Source of the DNA: Cyathus striatus
Lineage: Eukaryota > Basidiomycota > Agaricomycetes > Agaricales > Nidulariaceae
Assembly (NCBI GenBank): GCA_025738555.1
Contig: JAOVFP010000014.1
Coordinates: 3,472,001-3,536,000 of the forward strand
DNA length: 64,000 bases
Direction: 5' to 3'
Shown here: one piece after another, positions 36,900 to 47,444 of the stretch
Layout: each line of letters opens with the position of its first letter
Numbering within the stretch: the first letter of the stretch is position 1
The notes under the pieces: model-generated
The model's database searches: none
What the model saw: only the letters and a program-made list of their open reading frames with translations
What the model was told of the DNA's origin: nothing
Translations under genes and position numbers: made by a program

Positions 36900-38380
36900 T
36901 CTTCTACTCTAATAGACACCTCCATTCCAATTAATTTGAATGATATTATGCTTACAGTATAACATCAGGCATAGTAGGGATAGGGAAACATATATATTAT
37001 ATAAATTAAACAATCTCTTATCACAATATGTACCATACTGTACCACAACCAGCCATCTTCCTACAACATATACCTCATGTGTCCAACATCCACCCTTATA
37101 ACAAATATATGTGATCATTTTCAAACCTTTTGAATCATCTATCATTCACTCATATCTAGGACACTTGAGTTAGCAGAGTGCTTTGAGTGGTAAACATATA
37201 ACATAGTCTCTGTTATGATTTTCTTTTACTTTTCTATTTACATATGTTTTCTTTTAAAACTGTTGACTTGTTTGGTATCACCTTTGATACCAAACACCAT
37301 CTTTCATTTACACAATTGTCATTTCATTCTGACTCATCTTGAGTCACTTTACTATATCCAGTTACATGTTCTCTTTCTCACTGCGCCGCAGCAATGCACA
37401 GTCAATGCACAGTATCTAGACTTATTTAGTTATATTCCTACTTATTATTAGTATGAACTCATCCGCATCCAAACAGCAGCAACCCGGGCTGTAGAGCTCA
37501 AGCTTCAGCTTAAATCAAACTAGCCTTACTTTGATTCATTCACTTCGCTCATACTTAAGTCTAATCAACTTAAGAGCTCATGAATAGAGACTTGAATTCA
37601 ATAACTGATTAACTTGTTCTTTGAACTTGTAAATCACGTGACTATCGGACTTGTATGATAAACATTCCAAAGTCAAGAATAAGAAAAATTGGAATCAGAG
37701 ACATGACTGTAGTACCAGTAATCATTAGGAGCAGTGGGAAGGTTGTAATCATAGCTTACTGAATACATAAGACCACCTTTTGCATTGATGAGCAAGCATA
37801 GACAATAGATAACAGACATGGAAAAAGGTGGAAGGCAGATGGTGTTACATTGTGGCTGGCATGCTGAACAGGTTGGTGGGAGGGAGGAGAGAGGGGAGAA
37901 AGACAGCAACATGAAAATCTTTGAAGGGGAAGAAGCTGGAACAATTAAACAAACCAATGTCACATGATATAAACAACTACAAGCCAAACCCTGAATCCCA
38001 ATCACTGTATCATGTGTATGTGAAGTCTGGCCTTCTGCCTATTCCCTTCACCAGCCTTCAGCTTCCCTCACCACCCCTCACAATTCCCTCATGCTTGTGA
38101 GATTTATGTGAATACTGTTGCATATAATTCCCTTACTTATAATGTCATATACTCTACATATCATAGTACATATTATCATTAATTATAGGCATACATGCAA
38201 GATTGAAAGATAGTTATTCATGTATCTACCATAAAGCAATGTTAGACAGAGGTCTACACAATATCTTAAAATATTTTCATCTGGATAAAACAAAAATTAT
38301 GAAAGCTCTTACATAGTCTATACCATTTTATAGTTAATGTGTGCAGAGATAGGTAGATTAATGCACAATATATATATATC
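36900..38380. other. AT-rich interior of the large MULE, no gene seen
   Basis: Open frames here are short, hydrophobic and lack recognised motifs. Composition is CpG-poor like other transposon DNA in the window. Confidence 0.3.
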
Positions 38381-39056
38381 TATGTTTCCTTCACCCCAAA
38401 TTCTGTAGCCCATAGCATGCTATAGAGGAGCATGGCAATGCTGTATTAGCGTACACACCTTCAACCCACGATATACCGTGCTATGTGATCTATACAGAGC
38501 TGTACCGCTTGGCGGATGATTGACATTGGCTACCGAGCTTGGCGTGTGGCGTGGTAGCCGGATCGGTTTTTCCTGATGAAATGAAAGCAGAGGGTGGGGA
38601 ACAATAAATTGATGAAATGATTAAGTGTGGGAAATTATAAGTGACGGCGGGTAACGCCAAAATGCTTGGGAAATGTTAAGGGTGAGTATTTGGTGAAGCC
38701 TTGCCCAACCATCGTCAATCCGAATTAGATTGACTAAGTACTGAAATAAATTGACAGAAGGGCGAATCCAGTCGTTTCAAGATTGGCGTTATATAAACTG
38801 GATATGTTGATACAGAATACATTTTAAAGAATAAATACTCCTGCAATATATGTGTCATTCAAATTTGAAGTGACATCGATACATCTAACATTGCTCCCAG
38901 AAATCTCCATAAAAATCCCATAACTGTCGATGCCATCAATTATTTGTTAATAAAACTTGTGTGAGTTCAAACGGAAGAAAGTCACCTGCATGCCTATTCG
39001 AGATGGAAAAAAAAGAACCACAGTTATTATCAATGTGTGAAAGCAGTTCACCCTCA

Positions 39057-39677
39057 CTAGAGCAGGGAGTGTATTATTGGAGACTTACTGTAATGGGGCA
39101 GCAAGAAAATTCCGTGCACGCACAAAAGTGAGCATGAGTTGAGCGTGCACGTTCAGGGTCTGAGCGTGATAATGGCGACCCTGAGCGTGAAGAAATCCTA
39201 CATGAGTGTGAAGATAATATCTTATAAATTGACATAGTTCTGTATTTTACTGTCTTAAAAATGTGTAAATAAATACCTTGAGCATGACACACTCAATCAC
39301 GCTCACTTTTGTGCATGAAAATTTGGCCTTGAGCGTGGCACGCTCAATCACGCTCACTTTTGTGCGTGCCCGGAATTTTCTATGTGCCCACTGTAATGAA
39401 ATATGATTTAAACTACAAACCTATTGGAGAGTGGTTCATCGCTTATAGCTGATATGAGGATATAGCTGATACTAACAGGGTCAGGTTCCTCATCGCTAAT
39501 TCCTAGTAGATCAAACTGATCTTGAAGAACAGTACTGATAGTGTCATTATTTCCTGTTCCAAAGGCGGGACCGCATGTAGTGATATGATTACTCTGGCCT
39601 GCCGGAATAACATGACACGTAGCAGCCACAAATGCAGCCAGTATGAGAGTGAAAGATATAGCGGATGTAAGTTGCAT
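39057..39677 (-). CDS. small secreted protein, two exons, MITE at the intron acceptor
   Basis: The exons are 39677-39421 and 39087-39057 and give 95 residues. The N-terminus MQLTSAISFTLILAAFVAAT is a clear signal peptide. The mature part has two cysteines (CHVIPAG, TTCGPAFG) and an acidic stretch (ISDEEPDPVS); no family was recognised. The donor is AATAG|GTTTGT. The acceptor TTTCATTACAG was duplicated by the insertion of a 294-bp MITE (39096-39389). Splicing to the far copy restores S-K-S-P-I-I-H-S-L-L-stop. Splicing to the near copy would read 12 codons into the MITE before a TGA. The start is the ATG 67 bp downstream of a TATAAAAG box. Role unknown; effector-like by size and secretion only. 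Confidence 0.65.
39096..39389. mobile_element. 294-bp MULE-derived MITE with perfect 9-bp target duplication
   Basis: ACTGTAATG lies at 39087-39095 and 39390-39398. The ends are GGGCAGCAAGAAAATTCC and (inward) GGGCACATAGAAAATTCC, continuing into GCACGCACAAAAGTGAGC, so the inverted repeats exceed 50 bp. These are the two ends of the 4.5-kb MULE at 17830-22326 in opposite order. GAGCGTG words fill the interior. No coding sequence. Confidence 0.85.
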
Positions 39678-39743
39678 GCTGAATGGACAATGCAGTAAGC
39701 TGTGGATCAGCCCATGAGTACCGAAAATATGAATGATGACGAG

Positions 39744-39751
39744 CTTTTATA
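39744..39751 (-). promoter_or_regulatory. TATA box of the secreted-protein gene
   Basis: TATAAAAG on the minus strand, 67-74 bp upstream of the ATG at 39677. Confidence 0.5.
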
Positions 39752-39759
39752 GATTCTAA

Positions 39760-40465
39760 AATGCCATTGTTAGGGCGCAGTAGTGGCGCGGTCGGTCGAA
39801 ACGTTCACATTGAAGGGATATTAAACATCAGATGGCTTGCAATCCGCCGTAATATATAAATTCATCTTCATCGATTCATCGCCAATAGCACGGACAGTCA
39901 GGGACTAGGGTGGTCTTATGATCAAACCTAAAACTACACCTTGCAGATAAACTATCGAAAACACCGATATTCACGAGTTTTCACAGGTATTCACGTTATC
40001 TATCTGATCCATAATTGTCAATTCAAAGGTCTGACGAACATTAATCATGTCTTACCCATAAATAACACACATCATCATGCAGTATATACTTATAAATATC
40101 CTCTGCGCTTTATTGACAATGATGGTACGCGTGCAGTGGCGTTATGTTTTCGAGCTCGCAGGTGTATACTGTACTCAGGCTATACTTGATTATACACATT
40201 AATTTATACTAACTTTCGACGTGAATATTATCCCTTAATACCTTGTATAGAATCTAATCCTTGCTTGGCTTTCTGCTTATACCTTTTCGCATACACATAA
40301 AAACTTGGAACGTCGATGTATGTAGTCAGCGTACTGTCATCAAAAAATGCCGTGAAGTAAATGGGTATAGAGGCGTTCCTGAACAGCGCTGTGATGGGAA
40401 TACAGTCGAACTTATAATAACCCATAGGGGTCGGTGGACATCAACGCCTATGAGTTGCTGCCGGG
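39760..40465. other. intergenic between two minus-strand genes
   Basis: CpG-normal, non-repetitive DNA. Short open frames on both strands show no recognised motif, including one of 65 codons at 40228-40425. Confidence 0.3.
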
Positions 40466-40469
40466 TGGG

Positions 40470-40930
40470 CTATGCGGATTCGGTGGACTAAAAATGTATG
40501 GTTTGACATTCCTTTCCGATTGTCGATTCATACACTGAATATGTGATACATATCCTATTGAAAAGTACCCTGAAGGGAGGGGGTAAGTTGAGGGAGAAAC
40601 GATTAGCTATTGATACAAACAGACAACCGTTGATAGTAAACATACAAAAGAAGCCAAGTGCAGGAGTCGCTGTCTCTTCTGAAGCTACCCAGTACTTGCT
40701 AACCATTATCGCATAAGTAGCAGAGCATAGTCCTTGGAAGTGGCGTAGCATATAATCAAAGATAATAGTCTGAAGACAGTTATTAAATAAACAAAAGATA
40801 GCATTCCTTTGTTTCCTTAAGCAGTAGATTTCACTTCGCTTATTATTACTGACTTGGTACTGTCCTTGGCACTTGAGTATATCTAAATAATTTACATTGG
40901 ACAACTGTTTCGCCGAATTGGAAACTCAAT
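40470..40930 (-). CDS. hypothetical protein with hydrophobic segments, partial model
   Basis: The main exon reads FDYMLRHFQGLCSATYAIMV, then ALGFFCMFTINGCLFVSIAN, then FRVLFNRICITYS. A 50-nt intron (donor GTGTATG near 40530, acceptor ATTTTTAG near 40482) would give the short end STESA and a TAG at 40472-40470. The 5' part is uncertain; a GTCAGT donor near 40855 may mark an earlier intron. Two hydrophobic stretches suggest a membrane protein. It could be a fragment captured with the surrounding MULE, or a pseudogene. Confidence 0.35.
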
Positions 40931-41139
40931 CAGTGCATGGGTTACTAAGCCTATGATTCGTCATTGTCACAACATTTTCATTGCATTGTCACTATGAAAA
41001 AGTGACCTACAAATCTGAACTCTAGATTCACTCTTTCTATGCCGAGGACGATGCGAGGATGCTCAGCAAATGAAATTGAACAAAGAGGCTAGAGCCCTGG
41101 TAAGAAAAGTAGGGACCAAACCGGGACCGCCGCCGGCTA

Positions 41140-41688
41140 GTGTTGCCGCGGACCGATCTGGACTGGACCGAACTATATTCACCCCAGATAATAGTGAATC
41201 GGATCACGGTACATATGGTACACGGTACACCCCGATGTTAACACCTTCTAAAAAAGGCTATTTTTCGCGTCGGGGTGAGAACCATATTCTAACTGTGTAC
41301 CATATGCAACGCGATCCGATTCAGTCCTGTCTGAGGTGATTATTATGTTAGGTTCGTTGGACTGGACTGGACGAACTCAAATGTGGAAGAAAGTCCGGTT
41401 GAGATCGCAATTGCGGACTGGACGCGAACGGACTGCACTGATGCCGGTTTTAACGGTGATATGTAGGTTTAGCCAATGAGAATGTGAGTATGAACCTAGG
41501 GACCTGAACAACTGTATCACGTGTGGGTATGACACATATCAACAAATTCTGATGGGACCGTCCGGAGCAAGTCCGGAGTCCGCGATCTCAGCTCGCTCAC
41601 AGTTCGTTCCAGCGGACTTCAACGAACTAAGGCAAAAACGGACTGGACCGATCTGAGTCCGCGGCCAGTTCAGTCCATGCGGCAACAC
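41140..41688. mobile_element. TA-flanked element rich in GGACTGGACCGAA words
   Basis: TA lies at 41138-41139 and 41689-41690. The ends GTGTTGCCGCGGACCG and its counterpart GTGTTGCCGCATGGAC (inward) form the terminal repeat. The interior carries GGACTGGACCGA(A/T) words in both orientations, plus an inner inverted pair (GAATCGGATC near 41195 against GATCCGATTC near 41320). No coding sequence. It is CpG-rich, hence young, and lies inside the large MULE. Confidence 0.65.
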
Positions 41689-42327
41689 TACCCGGGTGAA
41701 GGAAATACCATCGGAATTTTTGAGGGGGAGCGGAAAGCAGTGAGTAGGAATTGAATATGATCAGCGGAAGCATGGGAAACGATGAGCGGTAAGGTTGGCA
41801 TCCATCATAAATGATAAGCAGAGTGGGAAACAATGAGCGGGAGGGCGGATGAGAGTGAAGGACACAAGAAGTACAATTAAATTTATTGACATAAAACTGA
41901 GTGAATTAAATGAGCAAATTCAAGTGACAATCAAGTTACATTGCAGTAACATTCAAGTGAAGATTCAAGTGGAGGTTGAGTTGCATTTGAGTAAGATTTT
42001 AGTGATATCTTTTTCGAGTGACAATTTGAGTAGCATTTGAGTAGCACTCAAGCAACAATTGAGTGACATTTGAGTGACATATGCAACAGTGAGAAAAATA
42101 TTATACTATTACTAGCTCATTTCTTGCGCATTTTACTTACTTTTTCAGTTTAATGTATTGTTCATTAAGTACATAATAATAAGATAGCTATTTAACAACT
42201 GGACTAACAAACAAGTACATAAATCATGTAATTAGGCCACTGAAATTAAGTGAGGTACTTAAGCAAGCAAAAATCAAGTGAAAATCGAGTGACACTCAAC
42301 TGGATTTCCTGTAGGCTCTTATTCTGG

Positions 42328-43643
42328 GATGAAAGTACTATATTGAACTTCAGTTGATTTTTATCAGTAAAATTCATGAAGAAATCGTCAGCGCCAGGCG
42401 ATATCTTGCATACCGTTGTGCTAGTTGTGGCAAGAGATGTTGGGGCTTGATGTCGAGATGGTACGATTGCTCTTAGTAATCAAATAGTGGTATCTGTTGA
42501 TGTTAATACGTGACTCGTTCTGCTGACGGATAGGATCAAAGGGCATTGAATATGACTAAATTTATGTGTTCTACGTTACCAGCGAATGACATTGAGGTTT
42601 AACATCAACATTGGCGGTATATCACTGCCATAATTACATTATTCTCACAGGTTATTAACTGATTCAGCTCATCAAACCGATTATTCGCAGTACAATAGCA
42701 GCTGCAGTATACAATGTCATTTCGAGGTCAAGTTATACATATATGGATCATCATATCTCATTCCTCAAGCTCGTCAGACTGATCATTTAGAATCAGAACA
42801 GCAACTAGGTATATATTATTTCTAAGGTCAAAGTTATACATAAAGTGCTCATTTATTTGTAAATTCCGAACTTAGTTAACGAATCCGAAGGTCTTACGAT
42901 AGTCATCGATTCGTGCATCCCGGCCGGGCCTTGACGTTTCAGAAACCATTAAAAATATGCTGCACAGATGTCTGGGGGGAGTGTACAATATGAATTGCTA
43001 TTGAGGCCTGTATATTGTTGGTGAGTGTGCAGAGTCTTTCTTCTTCCTCATTTCATCCACAAAATTTGCTGATTTGTTGAGCGTTAACAGTGTATGACTA
43101 ACGCCTTCCCCAGCTGCTGAGCTATCTTATAGGAAGCTTTGAGCTGTTGATAGGAACAGGACGCAGGGCAGTGACATCACTGAATAATAACAGGACATCA
43201 TTGTACGGACCTTCATCAGGAAAAACGCACATTCCAAATTGTGTATCAGTGAGCTCAATTCTTCTCAATTCTTCTAATTATCCCTAAGCGGAATCAATGA
43301 TACATCATCGTACCTAACTTCGCATTTTTATACATTATTCTTCACACGACATTTCGCTTAGGTATAATTTATACTCATATCCTTGGGTGATGTGTTCAGT
43401 TAGACATGAATATACCAACATTAAGTACTACTGATACCACTACGGACTAAATATGATAAATTACTTCTGGAACTCGTGTGATTCAGCTTTAATTGAATGT
43501 AGTGACCACTGCACTCACCATGGTGCGAGAAGCAGTGCTCACTTAAGTTGAAAGGCCTACAACAGTGCTGAACGCTGAGTGCTGAACCAGTTGTCCGGTT
43601 AGTATTGCGACATTACTAAGTTGGTCTCGAACAAGTACTTACT
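42328..43643. other. non-coding, nothing recognised
   Basis: CpG-normal DNA between two transposons. No open frame with gene-like features. The word GAACGCTGAGTGCTGAACC near 43570 resembles one near 7160. Confidence 0.3.
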
Positions 43644-43645
43644 TA

Positions 43646-44629
43646 AGGTAGATGACTTTCATAATCAACCAATGTCATGTGATTAGTGTGACACATCCCA
43701 AAATGGCAATTTTTGTGGCAACCATGCTAATTTGTTGAATAACTTCATAGCCAGATGTTAATTTATAAATATGGCTTGAGGGATTTGTGGTCAGTATGAT
43801 ATTACACATATATATGTTTTCAGTTCATGAATAAATCATGTTTGTGGTAACTAGTGGTACAATTAGTGTTACCAGTATGGTATAGAGTGTGGAAACTATG
43901 CATTAAGCTCATGTTGTGTCATCATCATGCTAAATTATCGGCCTAATATGCCTATGAGGAGGAAGTCAATTCAATCTGCACTAGGAAACCTCACTAAAAC
44001 TGCAGAAGAGAATGCACCTGCTGAGCCAACTGCACTTGTGGTCTTTAAATTTGACATTAATGCAACACCATTTTGAGATGATACAGACCAATGTAGACAC
44101 TCTGATATGATTCTTACAGTAGATACAAACCTGGATACAGACTTTGATGACAACAGCACTATTACAGTTTGCAAACAGGTCTCTTAGGATCATGGATGCA
44201 TATGAGAGGGGATTGAATGGCAGGCAGGCAGCATAAGCAGCATGAGTATACTGTGAACATTGTGTCATTCCAGCTGACATTTATGGTGAGCTTGAGAAGG
44301 CAAATGTCCTTTATATATCTCATGAGAAGACTGATCATGGCTCTCAGCATGGAGCACTGAGCAATAACCAAGTGATTGATCAGCTTCTGAGATTGATGCA
44401 GAAAAAAACAAGAAAATACCACTCCTCAGCGAGTATTGACTCAAAAATTATGAAATTCTGTAGATATATTCTATTCATCCATATGTATAAATCCCTCAAG
44501 CGACATTCTCTATAATGTATTATAGTATTGTTCTACTACCTTTTTAAACAAAAATTTCCATTTTTAGATGGATTGTCACAAAAAAGTAATGCCCATGTGA
44601 CATTGGTTGATTATGAAAGTCATCTACCT
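43646..44629 (+). mobile_element. Tc1/mariner-like element, 984 bp, TA target duplication
   Basis: TA lies at 43644-43645 and 44630-44631. The ends AGGTAGATGACTTTCATAAT and its reverse complement are identical for about 31 bp (through CAACCAATGTCA). Inside are plus-strand remnants: RRKSIQSALGNLTKTAEENA from the ATG at 43954 to a TGA at 44074 that could have been CGA, and in another frame MDAYERGLNGRQAA, then SNNQVIDQLLRLMQKK. No DDE/D catalytic triad was seen, so it is non-autonomous and decayed. Confidence 0.7.
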
Positions 44630-44647
44630 TACTGAGTGCTGAGTCTG

Positions 44648-45420
44648 TCGAGATTCTAGAACTAACCTAGCACAGACTTACACAATCTAGCTCTCGCCTA
44701 TTGGCTCGTGTATCCTTGTTTACCTTCGTTGTCCAATCACATGCATGATGAAGACCGGGTTCAGAACCGTTGCCAACGAAGTTTTTCTTCATCGTACCAC
44801 CACCATGCCCCCCTTCTTCATCCCTGCTCCCTCTCTCATCAATCGTTCAGTCTAACGTGCTTCCTCTTTTTCCTGTTCTCATTTGAACTCATATTTTATA
44901 TCTCAACATCATAACTGTTCCTCGATGTATCCGCAATACTCATTACCTGCTTAGACTCCAGTCATAACATTCAACACCAACTTCAACCCTCGCTCTTGAA
45001 AGGGAGATTTAGTGCTCAGCTGGGAATACATGTATGTTATTAATCTCATTTAAACTACGTGCTAATGCTCTATTCTCATAGGATCAGGATATGTATAGAC
45101 TCTAGGTCGACGCACTGGGTACATTTCTAGGCGAGTTCGAATGTAGCCTTTCTTTCCTTCTTATTCCAACATCAATCTTATACAGCATCTAGAAATGATA
45201 TGTAACCAATTACTAGGCTGTAAGTGATTGAGCTGTGGGTGCCATATTGTGTTGAGTATGACTTTGTGTCTACGATATATATTTTGTTATCCTAACTGTC
45301 CTTATACTACACCCTTTGTATTATTTTTATTTTTAATATACTATTTGCTTGCAATCTTATACTTGTGAGCATCTTCGGGCATGTTAAATGGATTGTAATT
45401 GCTGCGAACCTGGGCTGAAT
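44648..45420. other. CpG-normal spacer, weak LTR-like features
   Basis: It starts TGTCGAGATTCTAG and has pyrimidine-rich and CACCAACTTCAACC stretches of the kind seen in LTRs. No matching end, partner LTR or target duplication was found. No gene seen. Confidence 0.2.
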
Positions 45421-45837
45421 TTGCTTCTCACCAATCACTCACGTTGTCAGAATTATGCCAAACTAAAACGGTTCAACTCCGAATTATAAGTAATTATACA
45501 AATGCTCCGAATTCGCGCTATTTGGACCAATCTTCCTAATTATGTTCAATTCAGACTAATTATACCAACATTATGTCGAATTTGGACATTGCATTTTTCC
45601 TGATGTTCCCGTTATTAGTATTACTCATTGATCATCTATCATATATTAACCCTCAGCCTATGCAGTCCTATGATATATATATATATATATGTGATATCCG
45701 TCGCACACGCCTCTATAGTAATGTTTCTATCGCCCGCATCATCATGATGCGGGCAATAAATAATGCTAACTGCCTGAAGATCATTCTCCTTAGATAGCCC
45801 TCATCTTCTTTTAAGGGATCGGTTTTTGGAGTTGAAG

Positions 45838-46137
45838 CCACGAGCTGGTGAGTACATGTAACTGCTAGTATTCGTTTGCAGAGTTTTAAAAGATACTAGG
45901 CTCGAAGTAAATTCTTGTTCAATCAGCTTTTGCAGTAGAACCCACGAGCTGGTGAGTATGTACCTACTGGTATTTATTAACAGAGTTTCTCAACGATATC
46001 AGGCTCGAAATACATTCTTTTGAATCAGTTTATTCAGTATACCCACGAGCTGGTAAGTATATGTACTTGCTAGTATTGATTGGCAGATTTATCAAAGAAT
46101 CATTAGGCTCAAAGTAAACTCTTGTTGGAACATTTCG
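45838..46137. repeat. three tandem 100-bp units with splice-site-like sequences
   Basis: Units start at about 45838, 45942 and 46042. Each has CCACGAGCTGGT(G/A)AGTA (like an exon end plus donor), a CTAGTATT- or CTGGTATT-like word and a (T/A)NNCAG acceptor about 40 nt on, then AGGCTC(G/A)AA and TTCTTG. The array ends 30 bp before the ATG of the cupredoxin gene, so it probably overlaps its 5' leader. Confidence 0.7.
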
Positions 46138-46167
46138 TTTTCGGACGCAATTGTGATAATGTTGATA

Positions 46168-47444
46168 ATGCACTTCAACCCAATCGTTTTTCTTGCTGCA
46201 GGAGCGTTACCCATCGTGGCCTTCAGTGCTCGCCTTTTTGTTGAACTTGATGATATGACATTCTATCCCTCCAACGTGACGGCAGTTTCAGGCTACACTG
46301 TCGTATTCAGATTGTATGTGTTTTAGTTGATTATTTACATATGAATAGTAACTGACAGAATGACTTAGCCTCAATGGAAATCACGTTAGTTTCCTGAGTA
46401 CTACTTCCCGATAATTAATTCATACTAACTCCGAGTACTTATTAGTCAATAACACAATCTACCTTCGCCAACCCCTGCACTCCCTCATCTGCAAATATTA
46501 GCTCGGGATTCATCAATGCTAATTCGAGCAACGAATTACAGCAGCTATGGACATACGAGGTCGGCGACATAGCTGCTCCTGTGTGGTTCTACTGTCAACA
46601 AACGAGTCCCGTAAGGTGAGTGGTGATCTTTATATCTCTGAAGCGGAAAACGTGTTACGTGGGCTGCAGTTTCTGTCATACCGGAATGGTGTTCGCCATA
46701 AACTCAACATTTGAAAATTTGACGTATCATGCATTTCAACAAGCAGCTATGGTATCTGATTCTAGCAGCTCCGCAACAGTTCCTTCAAGTTCGGCCACAT
46801 TCACTACACCGACCACTACATCCAGTATACCGACCAGTAACTCATTTACTGCCGCACCTAACGCGAGTACAGGAACGGAAGCTAGCTCCACTACCAATAA
46901 AGATAAGCATCTAAAAATAGGGATTACCATAGGCAGTATATGTCTTTCCCTTATTATTTTTCTGGGAGCTTTTTTGGCTTGCTGGAGGCGGAAAAAGTCG
47001 AAATTAAGGGCAGGATCTGAAGGAGACTGGATGGTAACTACACCTTTCATCAGTTATGCGCAGCCAGACAGCAGCAGCATTGACGTGCTGCACAACCCCA
47101 AGTTGATGATACCAAGCCGAGAAGCAGCGGTTGTTAGGGAGAAAGGTGTTGTCAGGAATTCGGGCGCGGCAGGGGGGAGAATGTCGAACGATGCTAATGC
47201 TGCATTGGTGGACGTGAAGGAAATACTTCAAGAGCTAAACATGTTGAGGAGGGAACTTGCTGACGTTAAGGATAGTATGGCCGGTGACCCGCTACTTGCG
47301 TATGGTGTCAATTCTGCTCCGGTTGATACGAGGGAATTAATTCAAGAGTTGAACATGCTTAGGATGGAGCAGGGTGAGACTAGGGGATATACTCCACCTC
47401 CTACCTATTGTCGCGCCAGTGAGAATGCTAGCAACCGAGGATAA
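46168..47444 (+). CDS. membrane-anchored cupredoxin-domain protein, four exons
   Basis: The exons are 46168-46313, 46369-46384 (a 16-nt mini-exon), 46446-46615 and 46670-47444. All phases fit and give 368 residues. Residues 1-20 are a signal peptide. Residues 25-122 form a cupredoxin-like domain (MTFYPSNVTAVSGYTVVF; GNHSITQSTFANPC; VWFYCQQTSPV). Residues 140-187 are Ser/Thr rich. Residues 194-215 form a transmembrane helix followed by WRRKK. The cytoplasmic tail has two ELNMLR coiled-coil-like repeats and ends in PPPTY. Likely copper ligands are His54, Cys104 and Met117. The usual His at position 112 is Phe, with a His at 114 instead. The family is common in basidiomycetes; its physiological role is unknown. 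Confidence 0.85.

Larger units (their letters stand above)
34735..38565. repeat. long-range inverted repeat inside the large MULE
   Basis: The stretch AGCTACCA...AAGCTTGGTAGC with ACAGCTCTGTATAGG (about 34735-34805) recurs in reverse complement at about 38480-38565 (ATACAGAGCTGTACCGC, GCTTGGCGTG, GTGGTAGCCG). The right copy keeps CpGs where the left has TpG/CpA. A second, weaker inverted pair lies at about 36190-36215 and 36735-36757 (GGGACTTTC against GAAAGTCCC). These probably mark nested elements. Confidence 0.5.
34455..42318. mobile_element. large Mutator-like element (7.9 kb) enclosing gene-like DNA
   Basis: A perfect 9-bp duplication TTATTCTGG lies at 34446-34454 and 42319-42327. The left end GGGCTTACAGGAATTCCAG and right end (inward) GAGCCTACAGGAAATCCAG agree at 20 of 23 positions through GTTGA. 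Both are followed by CAAGTGAC/GAGTTGCA-type subterminal repeats (34490-34560; 41890-42300). GGGAAA/GAGCGGGAGGG units lie at 38590-38700 and 41700-41850. Between 38.7 and 41.1 kb the DNA is CpG-normal and holds a small secreted-protein gene and a possible membrane-protein gene. No transposase was recognised. It may be a cargo-carrying MULE or a MULE opened by later insertions. Confidence 0.6.

Noticed and set aside
37673..38005. A 110-codon minus-strand open frame with hydrophobic stretches
   Set aside because: It lies in CpG-poor MULE interior, has no motif or splice context, and overlaps another open frame.
45679..45690. (AT)n run as a regulatory element
   Set aside because: A short AT microsatellite; a similar one lies at 53447-53463. 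Neither has a fixed position relative to a gene.
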